From the NCBI GenBank assembly GCA_012103375.1, contig WLWX01000001.1:3700492-3764491 (forward strand): a DNA stretch of 64,000 nucleotides, given 5' to 3'. The notes under the pieces are model-generated. The model saw only the letters and a list, made by a program, of their open reading frames with translations, made no database searches and was not told where the DNA came from. Made by a program: the position numbers and the translations under genes. The DNA is from Paracoccaceae bacterium (GTDB taxonomy: Bacteria; Pseudomonadota; Alphaproteobacteria; Rhodobacterales; Rhodobacteraceae). Positions 27,336 through 35,816 of this stretch are shown in pieces; position 1 is the first letter of the stretch, and every line of letters begins with the position of its first letter.

Positions 27336-28106
27336 TTATGAGCGATAGAATTTGTGCACGCCGATGATCACGGTCCGGTCGAACGCACGCGCCCAACGCG
27401 GGTTTACCGCCTTGGTGTGGTAATGATCCGACCCCTTGGTCAACTTGCGGTCCGCACCATCCAGCATCACGCGGGCAATCTTGCCCACCAGTGCGCGTGC
27501 CCCTTTTTCGCGGTAAACCTCCGGATAGCGGTCACAGGCGTAAGAGAACTGGCAACCGCGCGGGTTGTTTACGCCCTGCTTGATGACGCCGCAGACCGAA
27601 TTCGGAAAACGCTTGCTGTCGACGCGGTTCAGGATCACCTCGGCCACGGCAAAGATGCCCTTGACGCTTTCGCCGCGCGCTTCGAAGTACAGCGCTTCGG
27701 TCATGCAGCGCCAGTCACGCCCGCCTTTGGCAACCGGCAGGCTGTCAACATAGGCGCGAGTGTATTGCACCGGGCCTGGCCCCTTGACCGGGCCTTGCAC
27801 CGGGTGTGGCCGGATCATCTTGGTCATCGTGTCGGGCACTGACGCCGTCAGCGGCTGGGTCTTGTCGCCCAGCAGTCCGGCCAGATTCTCGGCCAGCGAT
27901 GGCGCGGGCACCATCGGCACGATCACGCTGGCCTCGACGACCTGTTCGGTCACTGTCGGAGCAGTCGGCGTCATTGTCACCACAGGGCGCGTATTCGGTG
28001 CCGACGTGTCCCCGGTAAATTCCTGAATCATCAAAGCGGTGGTCAATCCACCGCAAAAGGCAACCAATGCCACCCCGAGGGTGGCAACCTGGCGAGAGCC
28101 GTCCAT
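27336..28106 (-). CDS. SleB-like cell wall hydrolase
   Basis: About 256 residues from the ATG at 28106 (MDGSRQVATLG), which has GGGA upstream; an in-frame start near 28175 is possible. A membrane anchor or uncleaved signal (VALVAFCGGLTTALMI) is followed by a Pro/Thr-rich linker and the C-terminal SleB (hydrolase 2) domain: CMTEALYFEARGES with the presumed catalytic Glu, AVAEVILNRVDSKRFPNSVCGV and CQFSYACD. The family members are lytic-type enzymes acting on peptidoglycan. Expected location is the periplasm, attached to the inner membrane. Confidence 0.9.
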   Translation of the reverse strand: MDGSRQVATLGVALVAFCGGLTTALMIQEFTGDTSAPNTRPVVTMTPTAPTVTEQVVEASVIVPMVPAPSLAENLAGLLGDKTQPLTASVPDTMTKMIRPHPVQGPVKGPGPVQYTRAYVDSLPVAKGGRDWRCMTEALYFEARGESVKGIFAVAEVILNRVDSKRFPNSVCGVIKQGVNNPRGCQFSYACDRYPEVYREKGARALVGKIARVMLDGADRKLTKGSDHYHTKAVNPRWARAFDRTVIIGVHKFYRS

Positions 28107-28353
28107 GTCTTTCGTCCCTACATCTGTCGCGCCAACCGTCCCGGCGCCCTGCATCCATACATTCTGGCGACCCAATCTCCCCGATCGCCGTGGGGGGCCT
28201 TAAAGGAGTTAATCTTGCAAATCCACCCCCGGTGCGTAAACACCCGCGTGATTTCGGCGCATTGTGGGACGACAATCATCCAATATGGGCGCTTTTTGGC
28301 CCAGAACTGGCGACAAAACGCGCTTTACGCCCGCGTCAAGTTGTCACCCCACG

Positions 28354-30906
28354 CTAAAGTTGTGCGGATTTCGTGCCAGCCCGGATCGCCAATTGCGCCG
28401 CCGCCAGCCGCGCCAGCGGCACCCGGAAGGGCGAGGCGCTGACGTAATCGTACCCCGCGCGGCGGCAAAACTCGATGCTTTCGAGGTCGCCGCCATGTTC
28501 GCCGCAGATCGACAGGGTCACATCGGGACGCGCCGCCCGCCCACGCTGCGCGCCGATGCGTAACAATTCGCCCACGCCGTCTTCGTCCAGGCGGTGGAAC
28601 GGGTCTTCGGGGAAGACACCCTGGCTGACATATTCGCTCATGAAGCGTCCGGCATCGTCGCGCGACAGGCCATAGGTCATCTGCGTCAGGTCGTTGGTCC
28701 CAAAGCTCAGGAATTCAGCATAGCGCGCAATCTCGTCCGCGCGCAGCGCGGCGCGCGGGGTTTCGACCATAACCCCAAGGCGGAACGAGAATTCTGTGCC
28801 GCTTTCGGCCCGCACGGCGGCGGCCACCGCGTCGATGCGGCTTTTGACCAACTCAACCTCCCGAAAGGCCGAAACCAGGGGGATCATCACCTCGGGCACC
28901 ACGGGGTTGCCGGCGCGGGTCGCTTCGACCGTTGCCTCGAAAATGGCGCGTGCCTGCATTTCATAGATCTCGGGCATGGCCACGCCCAGCCGCACCCCGC
29001 GCATCCCCAGCATCGGGTTGAATTCGGTCAGCGAGGCGACGCGACGCGTCACGTCCTTCAACGGCATCCCCAAGGCATCCGCCAATTCGCGCAGGCCCGA
29101 GCGTGAATTCGGCAGGAATTCATGCAGCGGCGGATCCAGCAGGCGAATGCAGACGGGCCGCCCCTCCATAATGCGGAACAGCTGCGCGAAATCGGCCCGC
29201 TGCATCGGCAGCAAGCGGTCCAGCGCGCCCTGCCTGTCATCGGGACCATCGGCAAAGATCATCTCGTGCATCACAGTCAGGCGGTCAGCTTCGTAAAACA
29301 TGTGCTCGGTCCGGCACAGCCCGATGCCGCTGGCCCCGAAGGTGGCGGCAACCTGCGCTTCTGCGACGGTATCGGCATTGGCGCGCACGTCGATATCCTG
29401 ATGATCGCTGGCCCAATCCATCAGGGTGCGGAAACTGTCGCCAAGCGCCGGTTCCAGCAGCGGCGCGGCCCCGGCCAGCGCCTCACCCGCTGTTCCGTCA
29501 AGCGTCACCACGTCGCCGGCGTTCAGCACCCGCCCGTCACGCGTCGTCAGCGTCTGGTCGGCGGCGTCGATAGCGATGCGCGATGCGCCCACCACACAGG
29601 GCAGGCCCAGCCCGCGTGCGATCATGGCCGCGTGGCTGGTCCTGCCGCCGCGTTCCGTCAGCACCGCGACGGCGGCGTGCATGCCGCGAATATCCTCGGG
29701 CGTGGTTTCATGGCGCACCAGGATCGAGGGTTCGCCCCGCGCCGCATTGGCCTGCGCCGCCTCGGCCGTGAACACCAGCACGCCGGTCGCCGCGCCCGGG
29801 CTGGCCGCGATGCCCTGCGCCACGACGTCGCGCGCGCCCGATGGATCAACCTGCCGGTGCAGCAGTTCATTCAAGGCGCGCGGTTCGATCCGCAGCAGCG
29901 CTTCGGCCTTCGGGATCACGCCATCTTCGGCCAGCGCCACCGCAATCCGCACCGCCGCACGGCTGTTGCGCGCGATACGCACCGCGTCCAGAACAAACAG
30001 GCGCCCGTCGCTGACGGTGAATTCCACTTGCATTTCTTCACGCAGGCGCTGGCGGCAAATGCCGCCGATGCGGATCAGATCGGCGAAAACATCCGGGCAC
30101 AGTTCCTGAAGCGAGGGGCCACGCTCATCACGCGTCAGATATATGGCGCCCTCGAGACCCGTCAGCGCATCGCGCCCCTGGCTTTGGCTGAGGTAGCGCC
30201 CGGTCACGATATCCTGGCCCGTGTCCGAGCTGACAAACTGGATCACACCAGAGCCGCTTTCCGCAGGCCCCACGCCCAGCGCCATTTCCTGCACCACAAG
30301 GCCCAGCCCCGCGTCGGCGGGCGCGCCGCGTGCTTCGCGCAGGATACGGGCCGAGGTGCCTTCCCATGCCCGCGCCATCGAGGACAGCACCGCGGCAAGC
30401 TGATGCGCGTGATCCTGCGGGAAGGGTTCGTCCGCTTCGTCTTTGTAGGCGGCCAGCAGACGTTGCAGAGTGTCGGCATCTGTCTGGTCGGTTTCGAACT
30501 CATCCGGGTCCAGATGGGCGACATCCACTGCATAGGCTTGCAGAAACCGCACATAGAGCGCGGTTGCGGCGGCCTCTCCCAATGTTTCGCTTAGTGCGGC
30601 GTGATGCGCATCATTCATGCCGATATTCAGGATCGCGCCGGGACCGCCCCAGTCGGGATCTTCGCTTGAAGGTCGCACCGACAGCAGCGCGCCTGCATCG
30701 AACTGGCCCAGCAACGCGGCAAGATCGGGCATCTGGCCCTGAGCGATTGCGCGAACGGTCGGGAACGGCAGCGCCACGGTGCGCGGCACCGGCAGGTCCA
30801 GCCGGATCAGGCGTTGCAGACATTTCGCGCGCCCACCATGCAGCGCCGCCGACATGGGGGCCGTCGGCGTGATCTCGGTCATCTGGCTCAGGTCGCTATG
30901 CTGCAC
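28354..30906 (-). CDS. Pyruvate phosphate dikinase-like PEP-utilising enzyme
   Basis: Protein of 850 residues from a GTG with AAAGGA before it. The architecture follows PPDK: an N-terminal ATP-grasp part (HGGRAKCLQRLIRLDLPVP), the phosphohistidine domain with the catalytic His in GGRTSHAAMIARGLGLP, and the C-terminal PEP/pyruvate barrel with GIGLCRTEHMFYE, FGTNDLTQMTYG and SICGEHGGD. The N-terminal part departs from true PPDK: the conserved SGA-x-SMPGMMDT block is replaced by PSSEDPDWGGPGAILNIG. The barrel looks complete and the ATP site diverged, so the exact reaction (PEP from pyruvate, or another phosphotransfer) is uncertain. Confidence 0.8.
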   Translation of the reverse strand: MQHSDLSQMTEITPTAPMSAALHGGRAKCLQRLIRLDLPVPRTVALPFPTVRAIAQGQMPDLAALLGQFDAGALLSVRPSSEDPDWGGPGAILNIGMNDAHHAALSETLGEAAATALYVRFLQAYAVDVAHLDPDEFETDQTDADTLQRLLAAYKDEADEPFPQDHAHQLAAVLSSMARAWEGTSARILREARGAPADAGLGLVVQEMALGVGPAESGSGVIQFVSSDTGQDIVTGRYLSQSQGRDALTGLEGAIYLTRDERGPSLQELCPDVFADLIRIGGICRQRLREEMQVEFTVSDGRLFVLDAVRIARNSRAAVRIAVALAEDGVIPKAEALLRIEPRALNELLHRQVDPSGARDVVAQGIAASPGAATGVLVFTAEAAQANAARGEPSILVRHETTPEDIRGMHAAVAVLTERGGRTSHAAMIARGLGLPCVVGASRIAIDAADQTLTTRDGRVLNAGDVVTLDGTAGEALAGAAPLLEPALGDSFRTLMDWASDHQDIDVRANADTVAEAQVAATFGASGIGLCRTEHMFYEADRLTVMHEMIFADGPDDRQGALDRLLPMQRADFAQLFRIMEGRPVCIRLLDPPLHEFLPNSRSGLRELADALGMPLKDVTRRVASLTEFNPMLGMRGVRLGVAMPEIYEMQARAIFEATVEATRAGNPVVPEVMIPLVSAFREVELVKSRIDAVAAAVRAESGTEFSFRLGVMVETPRAALRADEIARYAEFLSFGTNDLTQMTYGLSRDDAGRFMSEYVSQGVFPEDPFHRLDEDGVGELLRIGAQRGRAARPDVTLSICGEHGGDLESIEFCRRAGYDYVSASPFRVPLARLAAAQLAIRAGTKSAQL

Positions 30907-30984
30907 CGCGGCATCCTTTCGCGCCGCAGCATAGCGAGGATTGATGGTCGGGCAAGGGTGAAGGCGTTCAATGCAGGATCAGAC

Positions 30985-31010
30985 AACAATGTCAGGATCA
31001 TTGTTTTTTT
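30985..31010 (+). terminator. Intrinsic terminator facing the plus strand
   Basis: AACAATG, loop TCAGGAT, CATTGTT and then five more T. Both neighbouring genes are on the minus strand, so it does not end an annotated transcript. Confidence 0.6.
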
Positions 31011-31080
31011 GAACGGCGCGAAGTGACCGTCGCCGACCGTTCCTTTTCGCCCCGGATCAAGCCCGTCAGGGCGCCGGGCG

Positions 31081-31109
31081 AGCGCCTGTCTGCCCGGCGG
31101 GCAGGCGCT
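31081..31109 (-). terminator. GC-rich hairpin downstream of glyS
   Basis: AGCGCCTG pairs with CAGGCGCT around a GC-rich loop, about 120 bp after the glyS stop. There is no T-run, so it may be an RNA-stabilising or Rho-assisted end. Confidence 0.35.
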
Positions 31110-31226
31110 TTCGCGACGGATCGCTATTCACAGACCTTCAGGCTAACGCGGCGCCATAAATTGCCCAACGCACCCGGCGTGAACGCCTACCCCCAGACAG
31201 ACGCTCACCCGGCTTGCCCGCGGCCC

Positions 31227-33548
31227 CTACCCGTCCAGCTTGGTCAGGTCGGCGACACTCAGGCAGATCGTCCTGATCCGGCTGAGCAGGTTCAGGCGGT
31301 TGCGGCGCAGGACCTGACTGTCGGCGTTCACCTGAACAGCATCGAAGAACCCGTCAATCGGGGCGCGCAGTCCGGCCATGGCGGTCATCGCGGCGCCGAA
31401 ATCCTCGGCCTCCATCGCCGGGGCAATTTTGGCCTCGGCGGCGTCGAGGGCGGCGAACAGGGCGCGTTCTTCCTCGGTCTCGGCGAACTTCGGGTCGGCA
31501 CCGTAGGAGTATTCCACCCCGTCCGCGTCCTCAGCCTGCGCCAGAATATTGTTGGCCCGCTTGAACCCCTGCACGAGGTTTTCCCCGTCGTCGGTCTTGA
31601 GGGTCTCCGACAGAGCCTCCGCCCGTTTGACCAACAGGGTCAGGTTGTCCGCCTGTGGCATGGCCAGGCAGGCGTCGATGACGTCATGGCGAATGCCCCG
31701 GTCGCGGAGGTAGGTTTTCAGGCGGTCGTGGAGGAAGGCGAGGAGGCTGTCGGTCGCTTGAGAAAGTTCTTGCACATGTTGATTTTTAAATTCGGCAACA
31801 AGATTTGCATGATGAGTTTTAAGTTTTGCCAACAGCTCTGTTGCACTCTCGCCTGCTACATTCAGATCATCGGCCAGTGCCGTTTTTGTCAGTGCCTGAT
31901 AAAATGTGCCGACGCCAAATTGCTTGTTTGGTTGCAATGCATCCGATAGTGCACTGTTACTAATCAGTTCTTCTGCAATCTTCTCTTTTTCGTTCGCGAC
32001 ATCCATATCAGCACGAATGCGAACAGCAATTGGTCTGACCGTTTCCCAACTCACTGAACGATCATCTCGACGGTCTTGCAAAACCAACCGAATAACCCCC
32101 AGCGCGGCCCGCCTTAGTGCATAGGGGTCCTTGCTGCCGGTCGGCTTCTCATCAATCGCCCAGAACCCGGTCAGCGTGTCGATCTTGTCGGCCAGCGCTA
32201 CGGCGACGCTCAGCGGGGCGGTGGGCACATCGTCGGACGGGCCGAGGGGGGCGTAGTGGTCCTGCGCCACCGCCGCGACCTCTGCCGAGGCACCGGACGC
32301 TTCCGCGTAGTACCGCCCCATAACCCCTTGAAGTTCCGGGAATTCATAGACCATTTCGGACGCCAGATCGAGCTTGGCCAGCCGTGCCGCCTCCGCAGCA
32401 TCATCCGGATTCGCCCCGACGCTCGGCGCGATTTCCTTCGCCAGCGCGGCGATCCGGTCCACCCGTTCCGCCTGTGACCCCAGCTTGGCGTGGAACGTCA
32501 CGTTTTCCAGCGCCGCGCGCCACTCGTCCATACCCGCCTTGGCGACGCGCAGGTCGTTCTCCCAGAAGAACGCGCCATCGGCCAGACGTGCCGACAGCAC
32601 CCGCCCGTTACCTTCAAGGATCGTCGCACCATCATCCGAGGTTTCCCGGTTCGCGACGGTCACATAGCCCTCGATCCGCCCCGACTTCGGGTTCCGGACC
32701 GAGAAGAATTTCTGATGCTCTTTCATCGAGGTTTGAAGCACCTCTGCTGGAAGCCCCAGAAACGCCGCGTCAATCGCGCCCAGCAGCACCACCGGCCATT
32801 CGACCAGCCCGGCAACCTCTGCCAGCAGGCCCTTATCCTCAACCACTTCAAGGCCCCGCGCAAACGCCTGTTGCGTGGCGTCGTTCCAGATCGCCTCGGC
32901 CCGTTCCTCAGGGCGCAGCATCACGTTGGCGCGCTTCAGCTTCGCCTCATAATCCTCGAACCCCGTGACAGAAAACTGCCCCGGCACCATGAAGCGATGC
33001 CCTTCGGTACTGTCACCAGCCGTGATCCCGTCGATGGTCAGCGGCACGACCTCCGCCCCGCCCTCATCACTCAGGATGCACAGGATCGAATGTAGCGGAC
33101 GCACCCATTTCAGTGGCCCCGCGCCCCAGCGCATCGATTTGGGCCAGGGAAAGCCGCGCACCGTGGCCTCCAACACCTCGGCCACAATCTCTCCCGCGTC
33201 GCGCCCGGGCTTGGCGATCACCGCGAACCAGACCTGCCCCTTCTTGTCGTCCCGCGCCTCCAACTGGTCCCTGGTCAGCCTGGTGGAGCGCAAGAACCCC
33301 TCGACCGCCTTTTCGGGCGCATCGACGCGCGGGCCTTTGCGTTCTTCACGGGTGTCGGCGGACCGATCGCTCAGCCCCTCAACCGTCAGGCACAACCGGC
33401 GGGGCGTCGCGAAGGCGGCGGCGCTGGCATAGGTCAGACCAGCCGCAACCAGACCGTCTGTCACCAACCGCTTCAGATCATCGCTGGCGCGCGCCTGCAT
33501 CCGGGCGGGGATTTCCTCGGAAAAGAGTTCGATCAACAGATCCGGCAT
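31227..33548 (-). CDS. glyS: Glycine--tRNA ligase beta subunit
   Basis: Protein of 773 residues starting MPDLLIELFSEEIPARM, the typical GlyS opening. It pairs with GlyQ as an alpha2-beta2 enzyme that charges tRNA-Gly; the beta subunit binds the tRNA. Family segments include LPAEVLQTSMKEHQKFF, LADKIDTLTGFWAI, DPYALRRAALGVIRL and LHDRLKTYLRDRGIRHDVIDA. It is about 80 residues longer than E. coli GlyS (689). The excess lies at about residues 485-600, where the DNA (about 31750-32095) is distinctly AT-richer than the rest. The gene is last in the glyQ-fkbM-DUF6446-glyS string. Confidence 0.95.
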   Translation of the reverse strand: MPDLLIELFSEEIPARMQARASDDLKRLVTDGLVAAGLTYASAAAFATPRRLCLTVEGLSDRSADTREERKGPRVDAPEKAVEGFLRSTRLTRDQLEARDDKKGQVWFAVIAKPGRDAGEIVAEVLEATVRGFPWPKSMRWGAGPLKWVRPLHSILCILSDEGGAEVVPLTIDGITAGDSTEGHRFMVPGQFSVTGFEDYEAKLKRANVMLRPEERAEAIWNDATQQAFARGLEVVEDKGLLAEVAGLVEWPVVLLGAIDAAFLGLPAEVLQTSMKEHQKFFSVRNPKSGRIEGYVTVANRETSDDGATILEGNGRVLSARLADGAFFWENDLRVAKAGMDEWRAALENVTFHAKLGSQAERVDRIAALAKEIAPSVGANPDDAAEAARLAKLDLASEMVYEFPELQGVMGRYYAEASGASAEVAAVAQDHYAPLGPSDDVPTAPLSVAVALADKIDTLTGFWAIDEKPTGSKDPYALRRAALGVIRLVLQDRRDDRSVSWETVRPIAVRIRADMDVANEKEKIAEELISNSALSDALQPNKQFGVGTFYQALTKTALADDLNVAGESATELLAKLKTHHANLVAEFKNQHVQELSQATDSLLAFLHDRLKTYLRDRGIRHDVIDACLAMPQADNLTLLVKRAEALSETLKTDDGENLVQGFKRANNILAQAEDADGVEYSYGADPKFAETEEERALFAALDAAEAKIAPAMEAEDFGAAMTAMAGLRAPIDGFFDAVQVNADSQVLRRNRLNLLSRIRTICLSVADLTKLDG

Positions 33549-33552
33549 CGGT

Positions 33553-34038
33553 TCACTTCCTGAAAGTCGCGTTCAACTGATGCCAGGCAAAGGCCCGCCC
33601 ATCAGGGTAAATGGCCAGCACCCGGTCGATGCCGTCCTCGATATTTTCCTCGGCCATGATCGCGGTGGCGCGCCCTGCTTCCAGATCACCGCCGATGGCC
33701 ACTGCGTCAAAGCAGTCAAACCAGAACGGCGCGACCAGCGGTTCGGCATCTTTTGCAGGCGGGGCCATGGCAATCGCCGCTTCCGGGTCATCCAGCGTCA
33801 TGCACCCCCGGAACCGGATCGGAGAGCTGTCCGAGGTGATGCCCTGAAACGCTTTCGGGTCCAGCGCCACATATTCGCCCGCCGCATCGACCAACTGGAT
33901 CGTGGTCAGCCCGTCTTTCAGCCCGCCCTGCCCCAGCGCAACCTCGCGATAATAGCCATAGACCTGCAAATACCACATGGCTGCGCCGCCGATCAGCGCC
34001 GCCAGAACGATCCCGCTTGCCACCAGTTTGCCGGTCAT
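33553..34038 (-). CDS. Small membrane-anchored protein, probably DUF6446 family
   Basis: Protein of 161 residues. One N-terminal membrane segment (VASGIVLAALIGGAAMWYLQVYGYY) is followed by a soluble domain with two Cys (FRGCMTLDD and WFDCFDAV) that could bridge, and an acidic middle. It resembles a Rhodobacteraceae family I recall as DUF6446, function unknown. It sits between the two glycyl-tRNA synthetase genes with a 4-bp overlap to the methyltransferase gene and a 4-bp gap to glyS, so it is in their transcript. Confidence 0.7.
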   Translation of the reverse strand: MTGKLVASGIVLAALIGGAAMWYLQVYGYYREVALGQGGLKDGLTTIQLVDAAGEYVALDPKAFQGITSDSSPIRFRGCMTLDDPEAAIAMAPPAKDAEPLVAPFWFDCFDAVAIGGDLEAGRATAIMAEENIEDGIDRVLAIYPDGRAFAWHQLNATFRK

Positions 34039-34744
34039 GGCCAGTCCAGACTGATAAACGGCTTGGACAGTTTTGCCGCGTCACGCCGCATCTGTGCGAC
34101 GACGGGGGTTTGCGACGGCTTCATACGCTCGTGCGTTTCCACGAACAGCGCGTCAAAGCCCTGCCGCGCCGGATCGGCAAATATCTGGGGCAGAATGTCG
34201 AACTCTGCCCCTTCGATATCCATCTTGACCAGCGCCACATTGCCGCCAAGGCGCGCAACCTCATCCGCGAAGGCGCGCTGTTCCACCTTGACGCCGTCTT
34301 CGACGAACTGCTCCGGATCGCTGAAATATATCGACGATGCCTGGCTGCGCTGTTGGGGCGTGCCGAGCGCTTCATGAACGCGGCGCAGGGTTGCGTGACC
34401 CGGCTTGCTTGCCAGGGCGACCTGGTGCAGCGACAATTGGGCAAATGGTCGACGTTTTCGCGTAACTGTCGGAACGTATCGGGGTCAGGTTCATAAGCGT
34501 GGACTGTCGCGCCGGTTGCGGCCAGCTGTTTCGTGACCACGCCGACATTGGCACCGCAATCCATGCAGGTATCACCCTGTTTCAGACGCGCAATATGTCT
34601 GTCGAACGCCTGGACAGAGGCGCGCCGCCGCAGCCGGCCCAGCCGCCGCCGCGCCCGACGCCCCAAATCCGTGTCGCGATGTTCCAGGTTTTGCAGCAGG
34701 AACATGACGGCAGGTTTTGGCAATATGCGCGACAGCGTTTTCAA
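34035..34744 (-). pseudogene. FkbM-family methyltransferase, frameshifted
   Basis: Read leftward from 34744, the frame gives [19 protein letters not shown], a SAM-binding motif in CMDCGANVGVVTKQLAATGA and HAYEPDPDTFRQLRENV, both typical of FkbM. After HLPN near 34437 it leaves the homologous path. The adjoining frame takes over with LHQVALASKPGHATLRRV, VALVKMDIEGAEFDIL and DALFVETHERM, to the stop at 34035. One missing base in the sequence ccaattgtcgctg explains it. It may be a real inactivation or an assembly error. It overlaps glyQ and the DUF6446 gene by 4 bp each, so translation coupling to these genes would be affected. Confidence 0.85.
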
Positions 34745-35667
34745 GCTGCGCCGCCCGCCGCTGTGTCCAGCCAGGCATCCGCGCAGGCCTTGGTCAGTGC
34801 GCGCACCCGCCCGATATAAGCCTGCCGTTCAGTGACCGAGATGACGCCGCGCGCATCCAGCAGGTTGAACAGGTGGCTCGCCTTAATCGCCTGATCATAG
34901 GCGGGCTGGGCCATTACAATCGTGCGTCCGGTTTTCGGATCAACGGGCGCTTGGTCGAGGATGCGCGCAACCTCGGCCTCGGCATCTTTGAAGTGCTGTT
35001 CCAGCGCGCCGGTGTCGGCCACGTCGAAATTCCAGCGGGCGTATTGCGCCTCGGCCTCCTGAAACACATCGCCATAGGTCAGCGGGATCGGATCGTCGGG
35101 GTCGTTGAACGGCATCTTGTTGCCGTCGTCGAAACCGAGGACGTACATCGCGAGGCGTTCCAGACCATAGGTCAGTTCGCCAGAAACCGGCGCGCAATCA
35201 TGGCCCGCGACCTGCTGGAAATAGGTGAACTGGCTGACCTCCATCCCGTCGCACCAAACCTCCCAGCCCAGGCCCCAGGCGCCCAGCGTCGGGCTCTCCC
35301 AGTCATCCTCGACAAAGCGGATATCGTGGATCGCACTATCGATCCCGATAGCGTCGAGCGACCCAAGGTACAGCGCCTGCAAATCCGGCGGGCTGGGTTT
35401 GATGATGACCTGAAACTGGTAATAATGCTGCCAGCGGTTCGGACTGTCGCCATAACGCCCGTCGGTTGGCCGGCGCGAGGGCTGGACATAGGCCGCCGCC
35501 CAAGGCTTCGGGCCCAGCGCGCGCAAAGTGGTCGCCGGGTGAAAGGTGCCCGCACCAACCTCCATATCATAGGGCTGCAGGATCGCGCAGCCCTGCCCGG
35601 CCCAATAGGCCTGCAGGCGCAGGATGATCTCTTGAAAGCTGCGCGGTTTTTTGAACGATTCAGGCAT
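34741..35667 (-). CDS. glyQ: Glycine--tRNA ligase alpha subunit
   Basis: Protein of 308 residues starting [19 protein letters not shown] at 35667; an in-frame extension to 35712 is not needed. It is the catalytic subunit: [48 protein letters not shown] and [12 protein letters not shown] are class II motifs of GlyQ. It forms glycyl-AMP and acts with GlyS encoded three genes on. It is first gene of the operon and divergent from the secreted protein gene at 35817. Confidence 0.97.
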   Translation of the reverse strand: MPESFKKPRSFQEIILRLQAYWAGQGCAILQPYDMEVGAGTFHPATTLRALGPKPWAAAYVQPSRRPTDGRYGDSPNRWQHYYQFQVIIKPSPPDLQALYLGSLDAIGIDSAIHDIRFVEDDWESPTLGAWGLGWEVWCDGMEVSQFTYFQQVAGHDCAPVSGELTYGLERLAMYVLGFDDGNKMPFNDPDDPIPLTYGDVFQEAEAQYARWNFDVADTGALEQHFKDAEAEVARILDQAPVDPKTGRTIVMAQPAYDQAIKASHLFNLLDARGVISVTERQAYIGRVRALTKACADAWLDTAAGGAA

Positions 35668-35816
35668 GTTTTGCGACCCAGTCAGAAGGCGCGTTCTGCA
35701 TAGGCAACACATCCAACCTTGTCCATCGCCGGACGCTCAGGAAGTACGTGCATCCGTCGACGCGCATGATATTGTCGGCGCAAACACGCAACTTAGACGT
35801 ATTGAGGTAAGACAGG

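Larger units (their letters stand above)
30907..31226. other. 320-bp gap between glyS and the PEP-utilising enzyme gene
   Basis: Contains a plus-strand intrinsic terminator (30985-31010) and a GC-rich hairpin (31081-31109). Promoter elements for the downstream minus-strand gene must lie here, but none is clear. No gene is seen. Confidence 0.5.
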
